A stretch of 35,735 nt of DNA, from positions 1 to 35,735 of the forward strand of contig NZ_ARZA01000058.1 of NCBI RefSeq assembly GCF_000387765.1, in the 5' to 3' direction. The stretch comes from Caldisalinibacter kiritimatiensis (lineage in GTDB: Bacteria; Bacillota; Clostridia; Tissierellales; Caldisalinibacteraceae). A program made the translations under genes and the position numbers. The notes under the pieces were generated by a model. The model had not been told where the DNA came from, searched no databases, and saw only the letters and a program-made list of their open reading frames with translations. This document shows, piece by piece, positions 9,159 to 18,953 of the stretch (position 1 is the stretch's first letter; the number at the start of each line of letters is the position of its first letter).

Positions 9159-9180
9159 AATAGAGAAGGAGGAGGAGAAA

Positions 9181-10329
9181 ATGAAGAGGTTGATATCATC
9201 AATTTTAATTTTAAGCCTCATATTTGCCTCTGTAAGCGTTTTTGCAGACGAAGGCAATGCAAATATAGGACAAGTGGATAAAAATTCGATACAGACGATT
9301 TTAGAAAGTGCAAAAGATGAAGTTGCTAATCTGATTAATAATTTAACAAAAAAATTTCAAGATTTAAAGGGTCATTGGGCTATAGCATATATAGAACCTT
9401 TATTTGAAAAAGGAGTAATAAAGGGATATTTGGATGGCACATTTAGACCAGATAACCCTATTAGTAGAGCAGAATTTACTAAGATACTTGTTACTAGCTT
9501 ACATGAAGATGTAGGGATTTATAAAAATGGTCATTGGGCTACTAACTATCTAAATAAAGCCATTGAGGAAGATTATGTTTTAGAAGGTGAGTTTGATGAT
9601 TTAAATAAAAATATAACCCGTGGTGAAATGGCTAGAATGATAGTTAGAGCCTTAGATGAAGATTATCCAAGCAATATACTAGCTTATGCAGAACAAATTA
9701 TAGACTATAATGATATACCAAAAGAATTTAGGGATGTTGTACTTAAAGCATATGTTAAAGGCATAATAACAGGATATCCAGATGGAACATTCAAACCTGA
9801 AAATACAGCTACAAGAGCAGAAGCTTCAACTATGGTGGTTAGATTCTTAGAACCAGAGAAAAGGGAAGCACCTATATCAACAAAAATAATCGTAGATGGA
9901 AAGGAAGTACCTATCGCAAATAAAGACATAGCTTATGTATATAACACAGCGCTAAAGGTATTTGAAGAAAAGGGAAGTAGACCTATAATTGAAGTTGCTA
10001 ACTTTGATGATGTAGCAGGTATATATTATGTACCAAATAAGGATTCAACAATGTATGAATACATTATGAGAGTTGGAGTATGGACAGATGAAACAGAAGA
10101 AGGGCTGTATGCATACTTTATTGAAGTTAAAGACCATACAGACGAAACGTTAGTATTAACAAAAGAAATATTAAAAGAGATATTTCCTAATGGATACGAA
10201 GAAATCTATAATACATTTGAAGATATAATATGGACCGATAAAGTAGTAAATGGTAAATCTAATGGAAGAATATATCAACTAAAAAGTATGCCTTCCTCAA
10301 CTAGTATAGCATTTGGGGTGAAAAGATAA
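9181..10329 (+). CDS. Secreted protein with three SLH domains
   Basis: 382 residues from ATG 9181 (GAAGGAGGAGG upstream); an earlier in-frame ATG at 9112 lies within the HD-GYP gene and lacks a signal. The signal peptide is residues 1-22, cut before DEG. SLH repeats are at about 58-106 (GHWAIAYIEPLFEKGVIKGY, DGTFRPDNPISRAEF), 118-160 (GHWATNYL, ITRGEMARM) and 178-230 (DIPKEF, GYPDGTFKPENTATRAE). SLH domains bind pyruvylated secondary wall polymer. The C-terminal 150 residues are of unknown fold. The stop overlaps the start of the giant surface protein (TAATG), so the two are translationally coupled and probably act together at the cell surface. Confidence 0.85.
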   Translation: MKRLISSILILSLIFASVSVFADEGNANIGQVDKNSIQTILESAKDEVANLINNLTKKFQDLKGHWAIAYIEPLFEKGVIKGYLDGTFRPDNPISRAEFTKILVTSLHEDVGIYKNGHWATNYLNKAIEEDYVLEGEFDDLNKNITRGEMARMIVRALDEDYPSNILAYAEQIIDYNDIPKEFRDVVLKAYVKGIITGYPDGTFKPENTATRAEASTMVVRFLEPEKREAPISTKIIVDGKEVPIANKDIAYVYNTALKVFEEKGSRPIIEVANFDDVAGIYYVPNKDSTMYEYIMRVGVWTDETEEGLYAYFIEVKDHTDETLVLTKEILKEIFPNGYEEIYNTFEDIIWTDKVVNGKSNGRIYQLKSMPSSTSIAFGVKR

Positions 10330-11270
10330 TGAAAAAGAAAATTATTTCAGTATTAATGGTTGCAGTAATATTATCTGCAACCATTCCTTTAGATTTTCTA
10401 CAACTAAATATTGATAACAAAGCAAAAGCTTCAGGTAACACAGTAATACTTGATGATGGCAGAGTAGTAACACTTCCTCCTGAAGTTCCTACTCAGATAA
10501 CTGTTAAAGGCAATACATATCCTATAAATAAAGAGCTTTTAACCAATTCAGGAATAACATCTGTAACTAATCTTGATAGTGGAATAGCAGTATATGGAAC
10601 TCCTGAAGATGTAAAAAATGTATATGGTAATGACTATGACAGTCAAAGTGGCGAGTGGAGATATTTAGGATTTGATATAAATGCAAACAAATACTCGAAC
10701 CCTGACTTTCCACTAGATGCCGATAGTGGCAGAAGTCCATCTCAAAAGAACTGGCAGAGTTTAGACTATATATATAAAATGAATATTGAACATCCATCTC
10801 CTTATTATTTTAGTGACAAAGAACAAGCAGGAGAATGGTTACAAACAATGGTATGGGTTCGTGACATAGAAAGGGGAGGAAAAACTCCAGATGAATATGA
10901 CCCAATATGGTTAGCAGAACATTTTCACATACTTTCACCACCAACTGAATATACAGCCGGTTTGGCTCGTGGTTGGCATAAAACATCTGTTGGCAGACTA
11001 TGGTATGAAACCTTTGTAATGCCACCTAGTGAGAAAATAGAAGTACCAGAAAACCCACCAAGCGTAACAGCAGATTTTGAACTAAAAGATGAAGTATATG
11101 TATACCAGGATGTAGGATATAAAGATACTTCATACGCAGAGTATTCAGCTATTGAGTACAGAAAGCTGACTATAACAGGGGATAATGGGTACTCAAATGT
11201 TATTGAAAATCAAATACAACCAGATATAAGGCTTACAGAAGGTGTGTATACATTTAAACTTGAGGTATGA
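10329..11270 (+). CDS. N-terminal segment of the giant surface protein
   Basis: 313 residues before an in-frame TGA. Signal peptide: MKKKIISVLMVAVILSATIP, cut near KAKASG. A Trp/Tyr-rich globular part follows (GEWRYLGFDINANKYSNPDF, WLQTMVWVRDIERGG) and then a first beta-sandwich-like stretch. TGA 11268 stands where a Trp would fit (EV-stop-NNAEQYSS), and the frame stays open for another 1 kb. This favours a TGG to TGA change or base-call error over a natural end. Confidence 0.7.
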   Translation: MKKKIISVLMVAVILSATIPLDFLQLNIDNKAKASGNTVILDDGRVVTLPPEVPTQITVKGNTYPINKELLTNSGITSVTNLDSGIAVYGTPEDVKNVYGNDYDSQSGEWRYLGFDINANKYSNPDFPLDADSGRSPSQKNWQSLDYIYKMNIEHPSPYYFSDKEQAGEWLQTMVWVRDIERGGKTPDEYDPIWLAEHFHILSPPTEYTAGLARGWHKTSVGRLWYETFVMPPSEKIEVPENPPSVTADFELKDEVYVYQDVGYKDTSYAEYSAIEYRKLTITGDNGYSNVIENQIQPDIRLTEGVYTFKLEV

Positions 11271-12825
11271 AACAATGCAGAACAGTACTCAAGTAAAGTT
11301 GACACTATAGTTGTTAAAAAACAACAAGCAGTAGTTCCTTCGGAACCTATAGCAATAATCAATGCTCCTGATGAAGCAGTTATAAATGAAACTTTTACTG
11401 TTACAGGGGAAGGTAGTTTTCAATCGACAGGAGCTAAGATTGTTGAATGGAAGTGGTATTTAGGCACAGACATAAATAATTTAATTCATGAGCCATCATA
11501 TGATAATCAATCTAGTATAAATGTAAACTACTCAACAGAAGGAGAAAGATATTTCAAACTTTGGATAAAAGATACATCAGGTAAAGAAGCCTGGAGTAAT
11601 ATTGCTGTTACGAAAATTATAGATAACACTCCAACAAGTGTTGAGGCACATGTACAAGCTCCTGATATTGTATATGAAGGTGTAGCATTTCAAGTTACAA
11701 CTTATGGTAGTTCAGTTGTATATGGAGATGAAAAAATGACACCTAAAGAAGCAGTAGAAAAAAATATAGCTAAATATAGTTATAAATTTTCATGTTCTAG
11801 ATACGGAAGGTTGGGCCCTGATGGAGGAAAAGTATATTTAGAAGAATTAGGAACACAAACCATTCAATATACATTAAGAGCTAGAAAAAGTTCAGATGTT
11901 GATATAGAGAGAGTAATAGTTTTACCTACACCTCATACAATATTTTCGGTTTCATGCACAAAAAAAGTAAATAGAAAATTGATTATTGATACCACTTTAA
12001 CTAAAGCCCACATTGAACATCCAATAGATGAAAGTAAAACTATTATAAAAATTAAAGATTTATCAAATGGACAAACATATAAAATAATAGGTGAGGGTGA
12101 CTCCATAAATACAAACTATATAAAAACGTTAAAATATAAAGATGGCAAGTTGCCAACAACAATTAAGAAAACAGGAGATTATGAAATAACGGTAACAAAG
12201 CAAGATACAAGGGGTAAAACAAGTACTCAAAAACAAACAATTACTATAAAAGAGGATTTAAGACCTATAGCTGAATTTAATAGTTGCTAAAAACATCTTC
12301 AGAAATTCAGAGGGGAAAGCAGTAGTCACAATAAATAAGAATCATAATTCTCTAGATAATGATATTATAGGACAACAAATACTTAAATACAGATATGATA
12401 CAGATAATGATGGAAAAATAAGTGATGAAAATTTTATATTTATACCATCTTATGAAAATGAAATAGAAATTGAACTTGACAAAGTTGGAGAAATAGAAAT
12501 AGATTTTTATGTAAAAGAAGATTTTGACCATATCCCTGAACATGTGTCAAACAATGACTTTCTTTCTGATAGAAAGACAGAAGTTGTAAAAATTGATAAT
12601 ATAGCTCCTGTAACATCACTAGATATAATAAAAAGAAAGCCTATTGATATGTTGTTTTTTGAAGATGAAAAGGAATTACAAAACACAATATCTGCTACAG
12701 ATTTACTAAAAGAAGAGTTAAATAACAGAACAGATATAATAGTTGATGTAAACCAAGATGTCATAGATGTAGATATGAGTAATGAACCTGTGACAGTGCT
12801 AGATGAAACTAAGAGTCCTTGGTAA
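11271..12825 (+). pseudogene. Giant surface protein, first PKD-like repeat segment
   Basis: Continues in the frame of 10329 to 12290 (INAPDEAVINETFTVTGEGS, KWYLGTD, YFKLWIKDTSGKE). Removing one T near 12285 then gives AEFNSAKNIFRNSEGKAVVT, DTDNDGKISD and so on to TAA 12823. It contains at least three beta-sandwich repeats of PKD/Big type. DTDNDGKISDENF looks like a calcium-binding Asp-rich loop. No enzyme motif is seen. Confidence 0.55.
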
Positions 12826-14010
12826 TTAAAAGGCAGAATTGATTTTGAATCATTTGTCGATAATAATGGTTATGTTTTTAAAAGAGGAGATTATATTTAT
12901 ACTGTGTTACCTCCAGAAGACAAGGGTTATTTTGGCATAGGATTCAATAAACTTGATTTTAAATATAAACTAGAAGATGTGTTTGGCACAACAAATATAA
13001 AGTCTTATAAATTTAAAGAAAATGGACAATGGTTTGTAAGAAATTTTATTATAGAAGGTAATATAATAAAAGAAATTGATGTAGGTAATGGTACAATACT
13101 AAACTCAATAGAAATAAATGAAAGTTTAAATGATTATGAGTTTATAATTGACAGTAATAAAAAAGATATATTGCGGCTTGTATCAAAATATAAAAACCGA
13201 TATATAGAGATTGATTATGAAAATGGACAAATTTTAAAAGATGAAAGTTTACCAGGTAAATATTTTGGAGTATATAACAATTATGTATACTCATATAAAA
13301 CTTCAGGATTAAGTATAGAAATATACAAAACTATAAATAACACTAATACTTTAGTAAAAAAGATATCTAGAACATTCCAACAAGTTATGAGTCCGGAAGA
13401 TTATTCAAAATATCTTGATACATGGTCTCAAAAATGGCAATATGGCGTTTATTCTGGCACAATTTCTAATCCAGTCATACATAACGGAAAAATAACTATT
13501 CCATATTCACATTATTATGGTGCTACATATAAACGTAAAGTAGATGGTAAGTATGAAACTCAATATAGAGATAATGGAATAAGAGTGTATCTATTAATAT
13601 TAGACCTAACAACTGAAAATATAATAACACATACAGAATTAAACTATGATTTTGGCTATGGCCAATTAAAGCAAAAAGAAGTGGATAGTAAAATAATTGA
13701 AGAAGATTATGTGCTAACAAAATTTATTTATGGAGATGGAGCAATTAATCCTGTATATATATTCGATAAAAACTGTAATATCTATTTTAGAGAGGATAGT
13801 AATTATTCTAATAAATATGACAAAATTTCTTATGGACTAGTTGATGGGAAATTGCAAGGCTCAATATGGAGTAGCGATACACAACGTGTTAATACACAAT
13901 ATGACGGAAGATATGGAATTGCATATATTGAAGGTGTACATTTTAAAAATGGTTATAAAGATAACTTTTATTATAGTAAGAAAGTAAGTATAGGTTCTGA
14001 TGGAAAGTAA
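12826..14010 (+). pseudogene. Giant surface protein, central beta-rich segment
   Basis: Open from just after TAA 12823 (LKGRIDFESFVDNNGYVFKR). It holds many short strand-like repeats ending in polar turns (KNRYIEIDYENGQILKDE, ITHTELNYDFGYG), suggesting a beta-propeller. There is no signal, anchor or catalytic motif. The frame changes near 14000 into the next segment. Confidence 0.5.
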
Positions 14011-15781
14011 TACCCCTACATTAATACTACCTATAGATACTCAACAAAGGTATGCCGGTTTTGGTTATTATCGAGATAGCTCTGTTACTATATATGACTT
14101 AATTGACTTTGATAAAAATAATTCTGTTTTAACTATATACTTTAGTGATGGCAAAATATTAGAAGATAATTCAAGGGGTAGGGTAGTGCCAATTGGCTCT
14201 AATAAAGTTTTTATTATTATTGATAAAGGTACTTGTGTTTATGATTATTCCAAAAACAAAACTGTTTACGATATAGGATACACTTATAATTTAAGTTCAA
14301 GTTATCAAGATTATGCTTTATCGCCAAATGGTAAATATTTATCTTATCTTGTTGGCAATTATCACTGGGAAGCAGGTAGGATTGTTCATTATAAATTAAA
14401 TATAGGGTTTTATGAAGATGTAATTAATAAATTAAATAATTATAATTTTAGAGATAACAGTGAAAATAATTTGATAATTATAAAAACGAAAAATTCAATA
14501 GATATAACACAAAATCAAATAAATGACATATGTAATATTGCAATTAATAAAAATGCAAAAATTGTTTTCCTAGGAAGTGAAGATAATCGTTATATTGGTG
14601 AACAGTTAGCTTCCGGTACAAACGGTGTTTTTACGACATATACAAATCTTGACAATGCCATATTTAAATTAAAAGAATATGTTGAGTCAATTTTAACAAC
14701 ACAAGGAAATAAAAAAACAATATATGTTAAAAAAGGGGAAACCATTATATACGAAAAACACTATTCTGATTATGAAAATGACTCTGAACACAAAGCAAGT
14801 GGTGAACTATGGAAATATACTCAAGATTTATCATATCCACACCCTGATGGTATAATCAGTTATAACGAGCAATGGCTGACATCACCAAAAACAAGTATAG
14901 ATAAAGCAGGAAGATATTTTGTAACATTCCTTAAGAAAGACAATCCACCACCAGGAAATGACAATTATAGCAATTACAGAAAATGGTCTAATGAAAATCC
15001 AACAGAAATAATAGTTTATGATGGAGAATTTCCACCTGTATTACATGAGACGGTAAAACCTAAAATTTTTGTAGATATAATTGGAGATTTAAGAGTTAAT
15101 CATAGAGTAGACTTTGTAATCACAGCAATAAAGGGAAGTAACGATATAGATTGGAGCTCTTTAAATATATCCTTTGATAGAACAGACTATTTACCAAACT
15201 CAAAACCAAGTACACTAGAATTTTCTAGAGTATTCACACAAACAGGTGAGCATAGTATTATAGTTACCCTTAAAGATATAGAGGGTAATCCAACAACAAT
15301 AACAGTACCATTTACCATTAATGATGACTTACCACCAGTTGCAGACTTTAATTTAGTAGGTGATGGGTATAGGAATGAGCTAGGTATTGCTAACTTTGAA
15401 ATAAATGACAGTAGTTATTCCAATGATGATGAAATAGGAACAGTAAAATACTATATAGAAGGTACAAAATATATAGACAATGGAGATGGAACATATACTC
15501 CAAATGGAACCGAATATTATCCAATAGAGCCTAATGAATATGGAGAAATAGAATTAGATAAAATAGGGTTAAATATAGACAAGCAAATAGTAACAGAAAG
15601 TTATGTAAATGGTATAGGTTTAAATGGTGAAGATTTAGACAAGTATAGGGTATTTAAAACAGCAGAAATAATTAAAGGAGTTAATGTAATAAATGAAGCT
15701 CCACAAGTAGAATATATAGTTATTCCTAATATTATTAAAATAGGAGATAGCATTGAACATATAATTAATAATTACAGATGA
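14000..15781 (+). pseudogene. Giant surface protein, propeller end, Rossmann-like insert and PKD repeats
   Basis: The longest uninterrupted piece (593 residues). The first 130 residues complete the propeller-like region (YALSPNGKYLSYLVGN). Residues about 150-230 resemble the end of a Rossmann or vWA-like domain (QINDICNIAINKNAKIVFLG, then GTNGVFTTYTNLDNAIFKLK). A Tyr/Trp-rich module follows (SGELWKYTQDLSYPHPDGII, KAGRYFVTFLKKDNPPPG, YRKWSNENPTEI) of a type I have seen repeatedly in giant Firmicute surface proteins. Two PKD-like repeats end it. The frame shifts near 15768. Confidence 0.55.
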
Positions 15782-17552
15782 TACCCCTTCAGGTGATTAT
15801 GTAGAATATATATTTACCCATGATGATACATATTTTGAAAACAGTCAAGGTAAACATGACAATCATAATATAGTAACAAATGAACCAACAGAAATTCTTG
15901 ATAAGAAAGGGAAGTATGACTTCTATGTAAAGACATATGATGAAGATGGAGCTTCAACTGATTGGATTCATGGGGGACAAGTTATAGTAGCTTCAGGACC
16001 TGTAGCTGATTTTGAACTTGTAAGTCCCGGGTAATGAGGTAGGCAACGATGTATTTAAAAAAGGTAGTGTAGTTACAATAGAAAATAGAGCATATAATGA
16101 AGATTATGGGCTTACAGTACCTAACCATGGAATAAAATATATGAAAGTAGAATATAAAAACATAGCAAGTGATACGTACACTACCATATTTGAATCTGAC
16201 AATATGCCAAACTATATAAGTAGTTTTAACCTACCACAGATAAATGAAAGTGGAATATATGAAGTAAAAATAATAGTTAGAAGTCCCGAAGGGTTCGAAG
16301 CAACAGCTACAAAACAATTTACTGTATTAGATTTAAGACTTAATTCAGAACTTACACCAAGTACAATTTATGCAAGTCAAAAATACACCATTGAAGCAAC
16401 ATTAAGTAAAGATGGACTAGAGGGGCAGTTGCATATATTCCATATACAGATGAATGGATAACATTGGATAAGACAAATGAAGATAGTAGCAATAAGTATT
16501 ATGAAAAAGAAATAACCACTTTAGAAACATTAATGGATGGAGTATATGATATAGAAATATATGGGGTATACCCTTACAATAATGAAGTTAAGGAAGTTAT
16601 ACCTCTTACAGTAGAAACACTTTTAGAGATAAATGTTAGTCTTTCTCCTTCATATCCTACAGGAATAGCAGCAAGTTAAAGTATACAAATTGAAGCTATT
16701 ACTACATGTCCAGTAGATGTTAATAACGTAGAAGTTTGGCTTGAAGGAGAAAGCTCAATAAACCTTACAAAAGGAGCAAAAATAGGGAATGATATAACCT
16801 GGACAGGAACTTATACAATTTCTTCTGCAAAACCAGATAAAGATTACTATAAATTTTTATGTACGAGGAAATATTTTAAATGGGAACGAAACGATTGTTC
16901 AGGATAAAGTTAAAGTAGAGACTCCAATAAATTTAATAGGGTCTATAAATGGTAGTAATTCTAATGCAGTTATGATATTGGATAGAGACCATTACAATAA
17001 GAGCTACAACTTCAATATATGTAAATGATGTTGATGTAAATATTTTAGGAACAAATTTTGACATGATAGAAATATCAAATGATGGAACAACAAAAACGTG
17101 GGAAGAAATTGTGTACATAGATCCAGCAGTAGGAGAAATATCTGATATTGCTATATTTACAGCTAGAACAACGAACAACAAGATAGGAACCTATAACCTT
17201 GATTTTACAACCAAGATAGCACTTGCTATTACAGGCCAGGTGAATCCGAATCCAGCACTAGCCGGTGAAAGAGTACATTTTACATGTAATACGGAAGGGT
17301 ACGCAGAAAAAGTAACAATAGAACTTTGGAATGGAGAACAAGTTGAATTAATACCAGATAATGAAACAAACAACAAACGACCTAAATACCTGGAGAGGAA
17401 GTTATATAGTTCCGCTTGAAACTCCAGATGCAACCTATGAAATAGTAGCTACAGCTGAAAGAACAGGAAGAATTGAAACTGACAATCTACAATTAACTAT
17501 TAAAGGCAATATGTTTGAATTAGTAAAACCAAGGATAAGAAATTCTAATTAA
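15782..17552 (+). pseudogene. Giant surface protein, C-terminal Ig-like repeats
   Basis: Joined from at least six frames. Readable pieces include DDTPSGDYVEYIF, GPVADFELVSPG, YISSFNLPQINESGIYEVKI, GAVAYIPYTDEWITL, EVWLEGESSINLTKGAKIGN, RATTSIYVNDVDVNI and RGSYIVPLETPDATYEIVAT. All are beta-sandwich-like. The protein ends in a short basic tail with no LPXTG or TM anchor, so cell attachment may rely on the SLH partner. In-frame TAA at 16677. Confidence 0.5.
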
Positions 17553-17567
17553 AGCCAAAAAATTATC

Positions 17568-17593
17568 AAGCAGCTCTTAGAGCTGCTTTTTTT
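17568..17593 (+). terminator. Rho-independent terminator of the surface operon
   Basis: AAGCAGCTC (17568-17576) pairs with GAGCTGCTT (17580-17588) around a 3-nt loop and is followed by a run of seven T. It is 15 bases after the last stop of the giant surface gene. Confidence 0.88.
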
Positions 17594-17655
17594 ACAAAAT
17601 AAATTTAATGACTGTCGGACATAAATCCAGAAATAATATAAAATGTCAGACAAAA

Positions 17656-17706
17656 TTGTATAACAGTAAAAAAAGTTTTGACACATGTAAAACTAAAATA
17701 TATAAT
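17656..17706 (+). promoter_or_regulatory. Promoter with operator over the -35 box
   Basis: TTGACA (17678-17683), 17 bp, TATAAT (17701-17706). TTTGACACATGTAAAA (17677-17692) is a good copy of the shared palindrome. The copy 21 bp upstream (17656-17671) keeps only its right half (CAGTAAAA). Confidence 0.75.
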
Positions 17707-17738
17707 AAAAATAAAGAAAAATGTTAGGAGAGTATCAT

Positions 17739-18038
17739 ATGGCTAAAAAACATAAGATAGATTTTAGAATAGGAAATGTAAGAGCGTATAAAATTGCTGA
17801 GTATCAGAAGAAATATTTAGAGAAGTTTGGAAAAAAACTAAGCAATGCAGATTTTATGAGAATGGCTATAGATACTTTCTTTGGAGAACAAAAAGATGAA
17901 ATAGATATTTGTATAGAGAGATATGAAACAAAACTAATTAAGATACTTTCGGGAATAGACAAAAAAGAAATATCAAAAGAAGAATACCTTAAAAAATTAA
18001 AAGAAGAAATTATAAGGATAAAAAAAGTAGTAGAGTGA
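17739..18038 (+). CDS. Small DNA-binding protein, ribbon-helix-helix candidate
   Basis: 99 residues from ATG 17739 (TTAGGAGAG upstream); the in-frame ATG at 17721 has no ribosome site. A basic N-terminal strand (KKHKIDFRIGN) is followed by two helices (VRAYKIAEYQKKYLEKFG, NADFMRMAIDTFFGEQ) in the order strand-helix-helix typical of RHH repressors, and then a charged coiled-coil tail. It lies directly downstream of one of the shared-operator promoters, so it may be controlled by, or be, the regulator of that set. The fold call is moderate: the strand is not a classic RHH one. Confidence 0.5.
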   Translation: MAKKHKIDFRIGNVRAYKIAEYQKKYLEKFGKKLSNADFMRMAIDTFFGEQKDEIDICIERYETKLIKILSGIDKKEISKEEYLKKLKEEIIRIKKVVE

Positions 18039-18057
18039 ATATATTTTTTAACCATCA

Positions 18058-18107
18058 TTTTACTAAGGTAAAAAATTTTTTAACTATAGATAAATAAAAA
18101 ATATAAC
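18058..18107 (+). promoter_or_regulatory. Probable promoter with tandem operator copies
   Basis: TTTTACTAAGGTAAAA (18058-18073, perfect outer palindrome) and TTTAACTATAGATAAA (18079-18094) are 21 bp apart. The second covers the -35-like TTAACT; TATAAC (18102-18107) lies 16 bp on. It is weaker than the other promoters of the family. Confidence 0.5.
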
Positions 18108-18113
18108 CCACCG
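18107..18113 (+). promoter_or_regulatory. CCCGCCG-type motif (CCCACCG)
   Basis: ATATAACCCACCG overlaps the -10-like TATAAC and lies about 26 bases before GTG 18140. It has one mismatch to the consensus. Flanking AATATAA and TTATATT could fold it into a hairpin loop, as at 24094-24119. Confidence 0.35.
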
Positions 18114-18139
18114 TTTTTATATTGGAAAGGAGGAGAAAT

Positions 18140-18382
18140 GTGTCAAAACTAAAAAAAGGGATAGAAATGATTATTTTGCTACAGGTAAATGGTAAAATGA
18201 ATATAAAGAACTTAGCAGAGAAATTAAATATGAAAAACAGAAATGTTAGAAAATATAAAGAGGAGCTTATAGACTTAGGGGTTAAAATAGAAAGTAAAAT
18301 AGGAAAGGATGGTGGTTATATACTTCGGGAGCCAATATTTACTGAAAATTTTATTAAGAATTTTAAAAAAAGCAAAAATTGA
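18140..18382 (+). CDS. Small helix-turn-helix protein (HTH_11-like)
   Basis: 80 residues from GTG 18140, with AAAGGAGG 7 nt upstream; the upstream TTG at 18122 would lie in front of the ribosome site. The whole protein is one winged helix: MIILLQVNGKMNIKNLAEKL, NVRKYKEELIDLGVKIES, then the wing GKDGGYIL. This is the DeoR/BirA-like HTH found in many transcription regulators, here without an effector domain. It has no partner gene of known function nearby. Confidence 0.7.
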   Translation: MSKLKKGIEMIILLQVNGKMNIKNLAEKLNMKNRNVRKYKEELIDLGVKIESKIGKDGGYILREPIFTENFIKNFKKSKN

Positions 18383-18485
18383 TAGATAAAACAGATGAAT
18401 ATATTGGAAATTGACTATTAAAATAAGATTAAATTATCAATAGTAAATTAAGATTTTATTGAAACTTAATAAAGAAGGATTTAAA

Positions 18486-18611
18486 ATGCTTATAAAATAT
18501 TTAAAGGATGAACGAGGAGTAGCAGATCCAGAAATAGCACCACTAATATTATTTATATGTTTAATTTTAATTTCAATAGCAAATAAGATATTTAATTTTG
18601 CTACAAATTAA
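18486..18611 (+). CDS. 41-residue prepilin-like peptide
   Basis: ATG 18486 has AGAAGGA in front. The peptide reads MLIKYLKDERG|VADPEIAPL and then a hydrophobic helix to ISIANKIFNFATN. Gly11 followed by Glu16 (+5) and the helix is the cleavage signature of type IV/Flp prepilins. The charge and length before the Gly also fit, and the layout matches the Flp prepilin at 5750. It lies 12 kb away from the Tad operon and is much shorter than usual pilins. A plain single-pass membrane peptide remains possible. Confidence 0.55.
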   Translation: MLIKYLKDERGVADPEIAPLILFICLILISIANKIFNFATN

Positions 18612-18767
18612 GTTAAAAATATACAACCACAAACCAGCAAGATAATATAAATTATCATGCGAAAAAATGATAAAATTATACTATATAAGAGCAAAAAAGA
18701 TAGATTAATAGTTGAAAAATTAGCACGATAATTTTAAGCAAAATTCATAGAAAGGCGAGGAGACAGT

Positions 18768-18947
18768 ATGGAATTATCTACAAAGAAATTTACTAAAAAG
18801 ATAACTAATATTTTTAATATATTAAAAGACATTAAAAAACAAGAGGAAGAAGGTAAAAGGATACCAGATAGTATTGATGAAAGGTTAAAGAAAATAGATG
18901 AAGAATTAACTGATATGCTTATTGAATTGGAAGCAGAAGGGAGCTAA
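18768..18947 (+). CDS. 59-residue acidic coiled-coil protein, unknown
   Basis: ATG 18768 follows GGCGAGGAGACAGT. The protein is almost wholly helical with heptad-like spacing (FNILKDIKKQEEEGKRIPDS, DERLKKIDEELTDMLIELEA). It ends 6 bases before the next start, so the two are probably cotranscribed. No family recognised. Confidence 0.6.
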   Translation: MELSTKKFTKKITNIFNILKDIKKQEEEGKRIPDSIDERLKKIDEELTDMLIELEAEGS

Positions 18948-18953
18948 AAGGAC

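Larger units (their letters stand above)
10329..17552 (+). pseudogene. Giant secreted surface protein (about 2,400 residues), broken by several frameshifts and three in-frame stops
   Basis: One long gene, read as consecutive pieces, runs from a signal peptide at 10329 to KPRIRNSN at 17552, just before a strong terminator. In-frame stops: TGA 11268-11270, TAA 12823-12825, TAA 16677-16679. Frame changes lie near 12285, 14000, 15768, 16030 (CCCGGG), 16425 (GGGG), 16860 (TTTTT), 16988 and 17378. Between breaks the style is constant: PKD/Ig-like repeats marked by phrases such as PVADFNLVGDG, RPIAEFNS and GPVADFELVSPG, and a central beta-rich region. Such giant proteins are known next to SLH proteins in Firmicutes. 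It is probably an adhesin or surface sensor. Sub-segments are given separately. Confidence 0.65.

Noticed and set aside
10567-11025. Minus-strand open frames opposite conserved genes
   Set aside because: They lie opposite well-supported + strand coding regions, lack ribosome sites and show the Ser/Phe/Leu-rich make-up expected of antisense reads of AT-rich genes.
11268-11270. TGA read as Trp (changed genetic code)
   Set aside because: TGA ends several other genes here (for example 18036-18038 and 19790-19792), Trp is TGG elsewhere, and other in-frame stops are TAA.
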